From Dugong dugon (taxonomy: Eukaryota; Chordata; Mammalia; Sirenia; Dugongidae): a stretch of 64,000 bases of DNA. Made by a program: the position numbers and the translations under genes. Every line of letters starts with the position of its first letter. Positions within the stretch are counted from its first letter, which is position 1. Positions 43,440 through 53,300 of the stretch are shown here, one piece after another. The notes beneath the pieces are model-generated. The model did no database searches, was not told where the DNA came from, and was given only the letters and a program-made list of their open reading frames with translations. Location: assembly GCA_030035585.1 (NCBI GenBank), contig CM057476.1, forward strand, positions 16,724,501 through 16,788,500, read 5' to 3'.

Positions 43440-43989
43440 TGCTAGGACCCTGGCCAAAGCCACTCTGGTCTCTCAAGCCTGAATTACTGCAAATGCTCCT
43501 AACTGGTCTCTTTACCTACACCCTTGCTCCCCACCCCTAGACCATTCTCAAAACAGCAGTCAGAGGGATCTTTTTCAAATGCAAGTCAGATCTTCTCTTA
43601 GCTTAAAATCCTTCTTGTTACTCAGAGAAAAAGCCTAAGTCTTTGCAATGGTCTACAAAGTCCCTCTTTCTAGGTCTAGTTCTCTTCTCTTCCCTTATCT
43701 CCCTCCTCTCTCTATTGCTCACTGTACTTCAGCCACACTGGCCTCCTTACTGATTATGGAACACAGCCCCACCTCAGGGCATTTGCATGTGCTGTTCCCT
43801 CTGTCTGAAATGCTCTGCCCCAGACACCTGAATGGCTCACTGCCTCAAACTCTGCAGACTTTTATCAAATATCACCTTCTAAAGGACATCTTTCCCAATC
43901 ATCCTATTTAAAATTGCAACTCACAGCCCTCACAGCCCTTCAAACCCCCTTCCCTGCTTTGTTTCTCCCTATTGCACCTATAACCATCA
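43440..43989 (+). repeat. L2, main part
   Basis: 'tcttctcttagcttaaaatc', 'gcatttgcatgtgctgttcc' and 'ggacatctttcccaatcatc' are a long L2 3' portion. It continues around the hAT and SINE inserts up to about 44590. Confidence 0.9.
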
Positions 43990-44202
43990 CAGGCCAAATC
44001 CAGCCTACTGCCTGATTTTGTAAATAAAGTTTTATTGGAACACAGTCATTTACATATTGTATATGTATTATCTATGGCTGCTTTCACATTACAACAGCAG
44101 CTTTGGGTAGTTCTGACAGAGACCTGGCCCTAGTTTTGGCCCACAAAGCCACAAACATTTACTATCTGGCCCTTTAAGAAAACATTTCCAACCCCTAATC
44201 TA
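43990..44202 (-). mobile_element. hAT-type MITE inside L2
   Basis: 'aaataaagttttattggaac', 'tctatggctgctttcacatt' and 'ttactatctggccctttaag' are the reverse of a common non-autonomous hAT-Charlie element. Exact subfamily not assigned. Confidence 0.75.
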
Positions 44203-44343
44203 GTACATTATTATTATCACAAGTTACTTATTTATCTTGTTTATTCTATGCACCGCTCCACTAGAATGTACACTCCATGAGAGTATGAATTTTTATATGC
44301 TCTGATCACTAGCTGCCTCTAGAACAGTGCCTGGCATATAGTA
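44203..44343 (+). repeat. L2, middle part
   Basis: 'gctccactagaatgtacact' and 'acagtgcctggcatatagta' continue the L2; a last piece is 44550-44590 ('gtaggtgccccaaaatatct'). Confidence 0.88.
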
Positions 44344-44549
44344 CCAAACCACATGCCACTGAGTTGACTGCAACTCATGGCAACCGCATGTGTGTCAGAG
44401 TAGAACTGTGCTCCCCTGGGTTTTCAATGGCTGATTTATCAGATGCAGATGGCCAGGCCTCTCTTCCAAGGAGCCTCTGGGGGACTCAAACCTCCAACCA
44501 TTCAGTTAGTAGCCGAGCACGTTAACTGTGTGCACCACTCAGGGACTCC
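44344..44549 (-). repeat. AfroSINE type B inside L2
   Basis: Reverse copy, 'ccactgagttgactgcaact' to 'gtgcaccactcagggactcc'. It ends about 123 bp before the exon at 44673, so it lies next to the acceptor region. Confidence 0.93.
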
Positions 44550-44672
44550 AACACACAGTAGGTGCCCCAAAATATCTGTTGAGTAAGCTCTGGCAAGGAA
44601 GAGTGTCTGGAAAGGAAGGCGTCTGAAACTGCTGCTCACTGTTCATTCTGCCTATGTCTGCTCTTCCTTCAG

Positions 44673-44786
44673 CACCTACGACGATGAGAAGATGAGGAAG
44701 GTGGAAGGAGTGACCGACATCGTGCTCCGCCCCTTCACCCCCTGGCACAGCTGCATCATCTCGCCCTGGCTCCCTGAGGCTCACGT
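44673..44786 (+). CDS. CCDC60: Internal exon, CCDC60-like gene (exon B)
   Basis: The acceptor 'ctgctcttccttcag' ends at 44672 and a GTAAGC donor follows at 44787. The 114-nt exon starts with the last base of a split Thr codon, then 37 codons (TYDDEKMRKVEGVTDIVLRP, FTPWHSCIISPWLPEAH), and ends with two bases of a split Val. The reading continues directly from exon A and into exon C, which is strong support since three independent splices keep one open frame. Trp, His and Cys content rises compared with exon A, so the coiled-coil part has ended. GC-rich relative to the flanks (GACATCGTGCTCCGCCCC), as expected for coding DNA in an AT-rich repeat desert. Confidence 0.75.
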
Positions 44787-45371
44787 GTAAGCACAGCCTT
44801 GCCCCCTTGCCTTGCTAGCTCATAAACTGAAGCCGAGGTGAAACTCAACCAGCTAACACATCAGGAACCATTTAAGCTGTGTCTTTGTCCTCTTGAAAGG
44901 GACATGGAACCTGACGGCCGCAAAGGCATTTGGCATATAGAAATAACAGAAAGCAGACACAGAGGTTTAGAGCTAAGTGGCAAATCAGCTGGGACTGAGT
45001 CATTCCATTTCTTACCAAGCCAGACACTCTAATGTCAGTTTGCAAAGCCTGATAAAATCTGTCTAGAGCCCTCACTGAGCGTGTGCAGAATGGTTCAGCC
45101 GGGGCTCAGGGGACACGTTTTCCCCAAGACCCGAGGAGCTATTTCCCAGAGAAGCCTGTGTCGTCTCCTGACCCAAAGGCATGAACTCATCATTGCACGG
45201 AGTAACAGCGGCTAATCAACCCTCCAAAGAACACTGCTTTCTAAAACCTTCATAGCTTGTTTCCCTGTGTCTATAAAGAATTCCATGCCCAACTTTTTCT
45301 TTTTCACTAGTCAGCACTTTTCATCTGGAACATTTCAGGCACAGACGTATAAGCTTTTGACTTGAAGACAG
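44787..45371. other. Unassigned intronic sequence
   Basis: No repeat recognised. Confidence 0.4.
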
Positions 45372-45600
45372 GGTTTCTCCACCTTGGTACTATTGGCATT
45401 TGGAGCCAGATAATCCTTTGTGGTTTGGGAGTGGGTAGGCACACACTTGTGCATTGCAGGGTGTTCAGCAGCACCTCTGGCCTCTACATACTAGATGCCA
45501 GTAGCACCCTCCAATTGTGACAACCAAAAATGTCTCAAGATATTACCAAACGTCCCCTGGAGGGAAAATTGCCCCCCTGCCCCAGTTGAGAACACTTCTT
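45372..45600 (-). mobile_element. hAT-type MITE
   Basis: 'ctccaccttggtactattgg', 'tgcattgcagggtgttcagc', 'gacaaccaaaaatgtctcaa' and 'ccagttgagaacact' follow a common hAT-Charlie MITE in reverse. Subfamily not assigned. Confidence 0.75.
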
Positions 45601-45662
45601 TCAGACAATGAAAACAGTACAGTGAATTCTAGACTTCTCTGTCGGATCATCTGTCAAATACT

Positions 45663-45804
45663 ACGGCTGCTAACCAAAAGGTCGGCGTTTGAATCCACCA
45701 GAGCTCCTTGGAAACACTATGGGGCAGTTCTACTCTGTCCTATAGTGTCACTATGAGTTGGAATCAATTTGACGGCAATGGGTTTTGTTTTGTTTTGTTT
45801 TTAA
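45663..45804 (+). repeat. AfroSINE type A, 5'-truncated
   Basis: 'ggctgctaaccaaaaggtcg' to 'gacggcaatgggttttgttt' with a (TTTTG)n tail; the tRNA-like head is missing. Confidence 0.92.
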
Positions 45805-45805
45805 G

Positions 45806-46110
45806 GTGTGCACAGTGACAGTGGTGGTAGAATTCTTGCCTTCCATGTGGGAGATCTGGGTTCAATTTCTGGCCAGTGCATCTCATACACAGTCAACACC
45901 CGTCTGTCAGTGGAGGCTTGCATGCTGCTATGAAGCTGAACAGGTTTCAGCAGAACTTCCCGACTAAGACAGACTGGTAATAAAGGCCTGGTGATCTACT
46001 TCCAACAATCAGCCAGTGAAAACCCTATGGATCTCAATGGTCCAATCCCATTGTGCATGGGGTCACCATGAGTTTGGGGCCAACTTGACGGAAGCTCACA
46101 ACAACAATGG
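45806..46110 (+). mobile_element. Non-autonomous RTE element
   Basis: The 5' part 'gtagaattcttgccttccat' and 'gactaagacagactggtaa' match the first half of the RTE 5' region (18728-18960). The 3' part ends 'catggggtcaccatgagttt' and ACAACAACAA. The coding part is deleted. Confidence 0.88.
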
Positions 46111-46119
46111 TGCACAAAG

Positions 46120-46360
46120 TAATAATGTACTGTAATCTACTGATTACTCTGTAGATTTAATCTCATTCAACCCTCTCAGCAGCCCTGTGAAATATGGGTG
46201 TATTATAATCCCCATTTTGCAGATAAGGAAGCAGAAGCTCAGAGAGGAGTGCTTGCCTGCCCAAGGTCACGGAGCTCAGCAGGCCAGTGCACTGGGGTTT
46301 TAAGCCCAGGTCTATCTGGCTTCAGAGCCCAAGCTCTCATCACTATATGGTCCACAGAAA
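46120..46360 (-). repeat. MIR
   Basis: 'ccattttgcagataaggaag', 'gcctgcccaaggtcacggag' and 'gctctcatcactatatgg' are the reverse MIR. Confidence 0.88.
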
Positions 46361-46765
46361 GTCTATTCAAAGGTCTCACATTTAAGGAGATCATATATTT
46401 GGAGAGTCATGGACTTCAAGTGTAAAATAATGCAAGAGTGAAATCTTAGGACAAGATAGCAGGCCAAAAACAAACCAAAAAAAAGACCATTAATAAGATC
46501 ACTAAGCTCACCATCATCATGTATTAATCACACCTGTATGCCTTCATAATATCCCAGCCTTTGATGAGGTCCCTCTTTCCTCTCCTCTCCTTTTGATTGA
46601 TATTATGATTGGCTTCTTGGGAGACCCGTTTGTTCATGACACTGCAACAGGCAGCCTAAGCTAGATGTTCTTAAAACATCTCCTTGCAAAAATAGACCTG
46701 AATTTTTTTGTAATATTCTTTAGAAACACTTGCACTTCCAATAGTATTTCCTGTGAACAAGCCCA
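46361..46765. other. Unassigned intronic sequence
   Basis: No family recognised. Confidence 0.35.
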
Positions 46766-46860
46766 CTGAAACTGAGTGGCATAGATTAGCAGTTCATAGA
46801 CTTCAACTTGCATCAAAATCATCTGGGGGGATGCTTAGGATCACTGGATTTCGGGTACTT
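46766..46860 (+). mobile_element. hAT-type MITE fragment
   Basis: 'cttgcatcaaaatcatctgg' and 'gatgcttaggatcactgg' resemble a MER5-type element. Short. Confidence 0.5.
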
Positions 46861-46920
46861 TTTATAAACGAAAAGTTCACCCTGTCCTGGTGAAAAGGGA
46901 GGACTCTACCCTATAACAGG

Positions 46921-47128
46921 GAGCCCCTGGGTAGCACAGATGGTTAAGTGCCCGACTACTAACCAAAAGGTTGGTGGTTTGAACCTACTCAGAGGCACTC
47001 TGGAAGAAAAGCCTCGCAATTTGCTTGTGAAAGGTCACAGACTTGAAAATCCTATAAAGCAGTTCTACTCTGCACACGTGGGGTTTGCCATGAGTCAATA
47101 TCAACTCGATGGCCAACTGGTACAGGTA
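46921..47128 (+). repeat. AfroSINE type B
   Basis: 'gcccctgggtagcacagatg' head to 'aactcgatggccaactgg' end, with target-like CCCTATAACA / TCCTATAACA at the two sides. Confidence 0.92.
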
Positions 47129-47159
47129 TCCTATAACAAAAAACGACAACATCAACATT

Positions 47160-47400
47160 GTAGTTAAGAGCATCGACTTGGGAGAAGACTGCCTGGGCTC
47201 AGGCTCTACCTCTGTTGTTGGTGGGCTTTTGTGAACTTGGACAAGTTAAAAAGCCTTCTGTGCCTCAGTTCCCTCTTTTGTAAAATGGGGTAAGAATAGT
47301 ATCTTCCTCCCAGCGTTGTTATAAGGATGAAATTAGTCAATAATTAATAAAGACATAGAGCACTTAAAATAGTGTCTGGCACAGAGTAAGTACTCTATGG
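47160..47400 (+). repeat. MIR
   Basis: 'gggctcaggctctacctctg', 'gtgcctcagttccctctttt' and 'cacagagtaagtactct' in MIR order. Confidence 0.85.
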
Positions 47401-47570
47401 GAAGGGTTCACTATTTTTATGTTGTTGTGACCATTTCTCAGTTTCCCAGTGGTTCTGCACCTGAGGATTGTGCCCAAGTCATCAGCTCAGGGAAATGTCC
47501 AATCCAAACCAATTCATTCCTGGCATCTTGCTTTAGTCACCAGAAACCTACTTGAGCCTATGCTGTGCCA

Positions 47571-47698
47571 GGCTAGTTTGGCCATGTTGCTGTCACTGTG
47601 CTAATAAGCACCTCACTTCACCCTCACCATAATCCTATGACGTTGTGAAAGACAAGGAGATGCCTGCTCTTGTGTTTCACAATTTAGAGCCACTCCAG
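47571..47698 (+). repeat. Left arm of 128-bp inverted repeat
   Basis: Reverse-complementary to 48605-48732 with about 84% identity by eye; longest shared run ACTTCACCCTCACCATAA. The core resembles MIR, but the match is far better than two independent MIRs would give. Confidence 0.85.
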
Positions 47699-47979
47699 GC
47701 ACAGAGTATCCTGTGTTGAAGAAGACTCCGCAGATGGCAGGCTCATGGGCCAAAGAGACAAGTAAACAGGCAGTTGCTAAGAAGCAGGGACCCAAACTGT
47801 GGAGACAAGGTGACACTTTGTAGGCACCGGGGAAGCCAAGATGATCTGTAACCTCCTTGAAGAGTGACTTGACTCCTAGAGGAACCAAGAAAGGTTTCCA
47901 AGTATATGAACTGAGACCCATCCAATGAGAGGCAGAGAAGGAGGAAGAAGAGGAATATGTATCAGGAGCAAAGCACAGT

Positions 47980-48150
47980 GCTAAGCACCTCACTTCACCC
48001 TCACTCTAATCCTCTGAGAGAAGTGCTACAATTACCATCATTTTACAGATGACAAAACTGAGGCTCGCAGAAGTAATCTGACCAAGACCACATAGCTAGT
48101 AAACGGCAAAACCAGGATTTTTACCCAGGCAGTGCAAAGAGAGTGTGTGG
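47980..48150 (-). repeat. MIR
   Basis: 'ccatcattttacagatgaca' and 'gaccaagaccacatagctag' are the reverse MIR. Its first 45 bp also resemble the inverted-repeat arm at 47607-47650. Confidence 0.85.
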
Positions 48151-48275
48151 TAAGCTTGAGCAACTGAGCAGAATTTCTCAGGCTGCAGATGGTAGCAATG
48201 GAGCAATGAGAGGTTGAAGAAGTAGATGGAGTCTCACGTGTGATGGAGTTCGATGATTTTAAGGGAGGGAGGGAT

Positions 48276-48436
48276 AAAAACCAAACCCATTGCCATCGAG
48301 TCCATTCCAACTCATAGCAACCCTATAGAACAGAGTAGAACTGCCCCATAGGGTTTACAAGGAGTGGCTGATGGATTCAAACTGCCGACCTTTTGGTTAG
48401 CAATCGTAGCTCTTAACCACTGCGCCACCAGGGCTC
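48276..48436 (-). repeat. AfroSINE type A
   Basis: Reverse copy, 'accaaacccattgccatcga' to 'ctgcgccaccagggctcc', flanked by AAGGGAGGGA / AAAGGAGGGA-like target repeats. It lies in the loop of the inverted repeat. Confidence 0.94.
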
Positions 48437-48604
48437 CAAAGGAGGGACAGGGTCAGGTTTGTGTCTGTTCTTGTCACCTGCAGAAATGAATCAGATGCTC
48501 ATGTGTCCCATGTCACCGAGTAGACCCCATCTCACCAGCTGACTCCCTTTGTTTAATCTCCTCTCCCCCTACCACTCCCTACTCGACATGTCCCAAAGCC
48601 CTGG

Positions 48605-48732
48605 GCTGGAGTGACTCTAGACTGTCAAACACAAGAGCTGGCATTTCGCTGGGTCTTTCACAACATCATAGGGTTATGGTGAGGGTGAAGTCAGGCGCTT
48701 ATTAGCACAGTGCCAGGCACATGGCAAGGCTA
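48605..48732 (-). repeat. Right arm of 128-bp inverted repeat
   Basis: See 47571-47698. Both arms have the same length, and the 906-bp spacer contains a MIR and a SINE. Confidence 0.85.
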
Positions 48733-48894
48733 GCTGCTCCTCCTGGCTAAATCCTGGACATGACCATGGGACCAGAGCTGCCAAATGTAGTTACCAGTAG
48801 GGGCAAAGATGTTGCTGAGGGGGAAGAGAGACACAAGAACTGGAAGGGCTGTGGACGTACAGGTCCTTCAAATTAGAAGTAAAAGAACAGTAAA

Positions 48895-49252
48895 CCAGTT
48901 CCTGTCCAGTCAAGTCTGACTCATGGTGACCTCATATGCTGTCAGAGCAGTACTGTGCTCCACAGTATTTTCCAAACCAAAATCAAACTCATTGCCATCG
49001 AGTCAATTCCGACTCATAGCGACCCTATAAGACAGGGTAGAACTGCTCCATAAGGTTTCCAAGGAGCAGCTGGTAAATTCAAACTGCCAACCTTTTGGAT
49101 AACAGCCAAGCTCCAGTGTTTTCAAGGACATATTTTTTGGAAGTATATTGCCAGGCCTTTCTTCCAAAGTGCCTCTGGGTGGACTTGAAAACTTCCACCT
49201 TTCAGTTAGCAGCTGAGCTCATTAACTGTTTGCACTATCCTGAGACTCCAAG
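48895..49252 (-). repeat. AfroSINE type B with nested type A
   Basis: Outer copy: 'accagttcctgtccagtcaa' through 'gtgctccacagtattttc', then from 'cagtgttttcaaggacatat' to 'tatcctgagactcc'. Confidence 0.94.
48973..49113 (-). repeat. AfroSINE type A nested in type B
   Basis: Inner copy with 10-bp target repeats CAGTATTTTC (48963-48972) and CAGTGTTTTC (49114-49123). The reverse tRNA-like end is shortened. Confidence 0.95.
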
Positions 49253-49789
49253 AGAATACTCGATGCTTAGTAATTATGGAAGGAAGGAAGGAGTTTCAAA
49301 GAAGACAAAGAGAGCAGCTGACTTCTAGTTTTCCTAAGACCTGGCAGACACAGCCACCCCCCCCCCCCCCACCGTACATGGGGGAAGAAGGGGGAAGTGC
49401 CCCTTCTAACAAAGTAAAAAACAATGCCTCTCAGGCATGCCACGGGGTGACCCTGGTCAGCTCCATACTTGAGCCCCTGGGCTCAGACCCACCTGCTGAG
49501 GTGGTGCTTTCCTGGAAACTAGGAGGATGCATTCTTTCCTGCCCTGTGAGCATCAGGACCAGGAACCCTGGGGAGTATTGATCAAGGCAGTACTCAGTTT
49601 CAGAGAAGAGCAATTACACAAGTCTTAATGGAGGCAACTCGCCCATTAGTCTAAGAGGAGAAATCACTGGGGTGGGGGTGGAGGGCTGGTCAAGACTCCA
49701 CCTTGTTTCCAGGAAAAATGTGGGCAGGAGGTTAACCCTCTCTTGACCTCACTCTCAGGGTGACCTCATTTGCTGTGTTGGCTTCATGG
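49253..49789. other. Unassigned intronic sequence with a 14-C run
   Basis: Poly-C at 49357-49370. No repeat family recognised otherwise. Confidence 0.4.
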
Positions 49790-50160
49790 GCACCATGAGA
49801 GAGTGGCCTCTGGGGATAAACAGACTTAGGTTCAAATCCTCATCAATCATCTAGCAGTGTGAACTTGGGCAATTCACTTCAACTCTCTGAGCCTCAATTC
49901 TCTCATCTGTAGAGAGGTAATAATGATACTCTCCTTATACAGTTGTCCTGAGCATTAAATGCGATATTCAGATCCTATCTCTGTCATCAACAAGCTGTGT
50001 GGCCTTGAGTAAGTGACTGTACCTCTCTGAGCCTCAGTTTCTTCTTCTCTAAAATGTGGATAATATTTCTTACCCCAGCAGGTTCTTGGGAAAATTGAAT
50101 AATGTGTGGAAAGTGCCCCAGTTGATGCATGGCTCATTGCAAGTGCTTAACATGGGGTGC
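49790..50160 (+). repeat. Two MIRs in tandem
   Basis: 'gacttaggttcaaatcctca' starts the first, and 'cagatcctatctctgtcatc' at about 49969 the second. Each has its own 'ctctctgagcctcag'-type core. Confidence 0.85.
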
Positions 50161-50529
50161 CTGAAAGTCAGAAAATATGGCTTAGGCTTGTTTTTAAACA
50201 GAACATTAGTTACATTTTCAAATAACATGCTCAGTATATTTTTCTTCAACATCCAGCTATACTTTCATGGCGATGGTCATATAAATTTAAAATAGCAGGT
50301 CCAACTGCTAATCTGGGTGTAGGGGGAAGGACAATAAACATACTAGTTTCCCTGTGACTCCAGACTTTCAGAACACTCTGTAGTATCAATCTGTTGTACT
50401 TTTATCAGATTAACAATTAGACACCCTACAGGGTATTAATTTCCTTCAATCCTCTCATTTGCCAGAGTCAAGAACCTCTAGCTGGGGCAGCCCTCTGTTG
50501 TCCCTTCCCCCTACACACACAAACTCCAG
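50161..50529. other. Unassigned intronic sequence
   Basis: Nothing recognised. Confidence 0.35.
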
Positions 50530-50705
50530 GTAACTGGCATAGGATCCTCTGGTTTCAAATCCCAGCTCTGCCATCTACTTGCCGAATTTCCTTAACTCCT
50601 CTGAACCTCCGATTCTTAATCTGTAAAAAGGTTTAATGAGACAATGTATGCAAAATACTTACACAATGTCTGGAACGTGGCAATAGCTCTGTAACCAGGA
50701 GCCAG
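50530..50705 (+). repeat. MIR just upstream of exon C
   Basis: 'ggtttcaaatcccagctctg', 'ctcctctgaacctccgattc' and 'aatgagacaatgtatgcaaa' in MIR order. It ends about 70 bp before the exon. Confidence 0.85.
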
Positions 50706-50773
50706 CACAACTACTACCTCTCTTGCTACTATTGTTCTGACAGGATCCCTCTGCGCTCCGTTTGTCTTTGCAG

Positions 50774-50881
50774 CGAACCCCTCTTCCGCCAACTCTGTGC
50801 GCTCCACTGGCTCCTGGAGGCCCTGACCATTGACCACACCCACCACACCATGAAGCCCGTGATCACCTGCTGGAATCCAAA
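50774..50881 (+). CDS. CCDC60: Internal exon, CCDC60-like gene (exon C)
   Basis: The acceptor 'gtttgtctttgcag' ends at 50773 and the donor is GTATGC at 50882. The 108-nt exon completes the split Val, gives 35 codons (EPLFRQLCALHWLLEALTID, HTHHTMKPVITCWNP), and leaves two bases of a Lys codon. The first part is an amphipathic helix (LFRQLCALHWLLEAL); HTHH is a short His cluster. The exon length is divisible by three with phase-2 introns on both sides, as for exons A and B. No next exon could be recognised in the remaining 13 kb, so the gene probably continues beyond the window. Identity as CCDC60 is from memory of the family. Confidence 0.75.
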
Positions 50882-51437
50882 GTATGCCTCAGCCCTACAA
50901 CCTGCCATAAACTAGCAATGGATTAGGCTGTAGAGGAGGGGACCCCTATACATTTTTCTCTCTTACTGCTGTTTTTGGTGGTACGTTGGTTTAGGAGTTC
51001 TTCTGATACGCTCTGGGGGATCCAAACAATGACATGCTGGAGCCAGCTCATAGGCTGGTGAGAGCCAATTGTAGGCATCTCTTCAGCTTTTTGTCCAGTG
51101 ACATCACGTTAGTAGCTTGAAATCAGCAGCAGTGGCAGTATTTACACCACGGAAATCAGCAAGCTGCAAATCAGTTTTTTTGGTTTTTTGTTTTTTAATG
51201 GTGAGTCAGTTGTTAAACATTTACCAGCACACTGCTAGATCCACAGCTAGATTTCTCTCTAACTCTCTTCTTGAAAGTGTTTCCCCGTGCCCTTGTTCGT
51301 TTGTCCTCTTCTTTTCCTCCATTCTCCTTTTTCTCCCCCTCCCTGTTCCCCTTGTCCTTTTATTGTTCCTGTTTTTCTCCTCTCTCCCAAGGTTCGTTAT
51401 TTGTTTGAAATCTATAATGGTGACTATCTCTCTACTG
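50882..51437. other. Unassigned intronic sequence
   Basis: A pyrimidine-rich stretch lies at about 51260-51400. 50975-51250 has a repeat-like texture that I cannot assign. Confidence 0.35.
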
Positions 51438-51640
51438 GAGTCCCTGGGTGGTGCAAATGGTTAACACGCTAAGCTACTGACTGAAAGACTGGATGTTCGA
51501 GCCCACCCAGACGGGCCTTGGAAGAAAGGCCTGGCAGTTTACTTCCGTCAGATTTCAGTGCTTTGAAAACCCTATAGGGCATAGTTCTACTCTGACACAC
51601 GAGGTCACCATGAGTGGGATCAACGACAACTGCTTCGTTT
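51438..51640 (+). repeat. AfroSINE type B
   Basis: 'gagtccctgggtggtgcaaa' head, 'agaaaggcctggcagtttac' middle, 'accatgagtgggatcaacga' end. Confidence 0.93.
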
Positions 51641-52575
51641 GTTTTTTTCTTTATTGGTCTTTTCACTTGGACCTAAAGGAGTACTCAAGTGCTCAGGTCT
51701 CTGAAGTCTGTGCGGCAGCTGGGTTTGCCCAGGCAGAAGCTCTAGAACTTGGTGCTAAGCCAAGGAAAGTATTGTGTGTGCCCCCATCAGAAGGGAGGAC
51801 TCAAGAAAAAGCCTGAGGTCACTGCTGCAGGAACAGACAGATCAAGGACAGGCACACTTGTACAGACACTGGTTCTCTAAGAAGGGAGATCGAACTGACT
51901 ACAAGAAAGGGACAGAACAGGTAAACAACCCAGAACTGAGGAATTGGAATTGCTTTGTAATGTTGTTCCCCATTCCAAATGCTAACACTTCTCATCCCCA
52001 CCCCCAATACACCGATTTTGGCGCTCTCTCCCAGCCCTGCCTCCCAGGTGAGTTCAGTCTTCTTCCTCTTCCAAAATCCTAAATCTTAATCCCCTCCTCC
52101 TGCAGACAGTTACCACCCACCCTCCAAAATCCTGACTGATACATCACTTGTACCAGTGCCCAAACTAACCTCAAAAGCAACCAGAAATATGAATCATGCA
52201 TCCAATGACAGACCACTGACTCCAACTGATGAAGTGTTTTCAATTGGGATAAATTTAAAACTACTTTGCTTGGATGCCTTGGTTTACAACCTGTATTTTT
52301 TTTTTTCAACAGCATAAATCCCTTTTTTTTTTTTTTAATGGGAACCCCAGTAACATAAAATAGATTTTTCTAAACAGAGCATCTGTACAAAGCAGGAGGT
52401 TGGGGGGCCTGGAGCCCCTCCAACTTGATTGCATCCCCACCATGACCTAGTTATGTCCCAAATATCCTTACGGTTCCCAGAATTTGTTTTAAAATCACAA
52501 CCTTAAGACATTTCCCATGACTTCTTTTTTAAAAAAGACTGCTCAAATAAGGATTAAATACAATTTCAAACATTC
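51641..52575. other. Unassigned sequence
   Basis: No repeat recognised; T-runs at 52299-52308 and 52323-52337. Short frames only. Confidence 0.35.
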
Positions 52576-52630
52576 AGAGGCTGATTTTTCAGAAGTATAT
52601 CGCCAAGCCTTTCTTCCAATGCACCTAGAG
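52576..52630 (-). repeat. AfroSINE type B fragment
   Basis: 'ctgatttttcagaagtatat' then 'cgccaagcctttcttcc' is the middle of a reverse type B copy. Confidence 0.8.
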
Positions 52631-52662
52631 GAAATCCCTTTTAAAGGGATGTGTCCTTCCAT

Positions 52663-52860
52663 AGGAATCCCTGGGTGGTGCAAATGGTTAATGTTCTCAG
52701 CTGCTAACCGAAAGGTTGAGTTTCAACGGTCATCCTGGAAGACAGACCTAGAGATGTACTTCTGAAAAATCAGCCATTGAAAACTCTACAGAACACAGAT
52801 CCACTCTGACACACAGGGGCTGCCATGAGACTCAACACCAGCTGGCTTTTTGGTTTTGGT
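52663..52860 (+). repeat. AfroSINE type B
   Basis: 'aatccctgggtggtgcaaat' head to 'ctggctttttggttttgg' end; diverged. Confidence 0.92.
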
Positions 52861-52879
52861 TCTTCCAGATCTTTCTAAC

Positions 52880-53300
52880 GCTCTCCTCTTATATACAGAT
52901 ATACACTTTTTTTGTTAGTTTGTTTACAGAAATGGGATTACACTCTGGATATTGTTCTCTACATATATTTTTTTTCCTTTTTACAATATCTTATGGATAT
53001 CTTTCCATGATGCTTCACCCAAACACCCCACATTCTCTTAACAGCTGCAGAGTATCCTGTGGTATGGACAGACCATAATTCAGACAACCATTTATCCACT
53101 GACAGACACTGAGGTCATTCTCAGATTTTTTGCCATTTCAAGCAGTACTGCATGGAACATCCTTATACATACATTCTGTGCCCTGCTGAAAATATTTCTG
53201 CTGGCTAGATTCTGAGAAATGGAATCACTGGGTCAAAGCAACATCCAATTTTTTTCACAACTGATTGCTTAGATTCTAAGAAAAAGGCCCCTGAGCCAGC
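52880..53300 (-). mobile_element. Old L1 3'UTR fragment
   Basis: 'atatcttatggatatctttc', 'gccatttcaagcagtactgc' and 'agaaatggaatcactgggtc' are the reverse of an old L1 (L1M-type) 3' region. Confidence 0.75.

Noticed and set aside
49790-50160. Tandem-repeat array
   Set aside because: Two separate MIR insertions in the same direction rather than a local duplication; their texts differ as much as unrelated MIRs.
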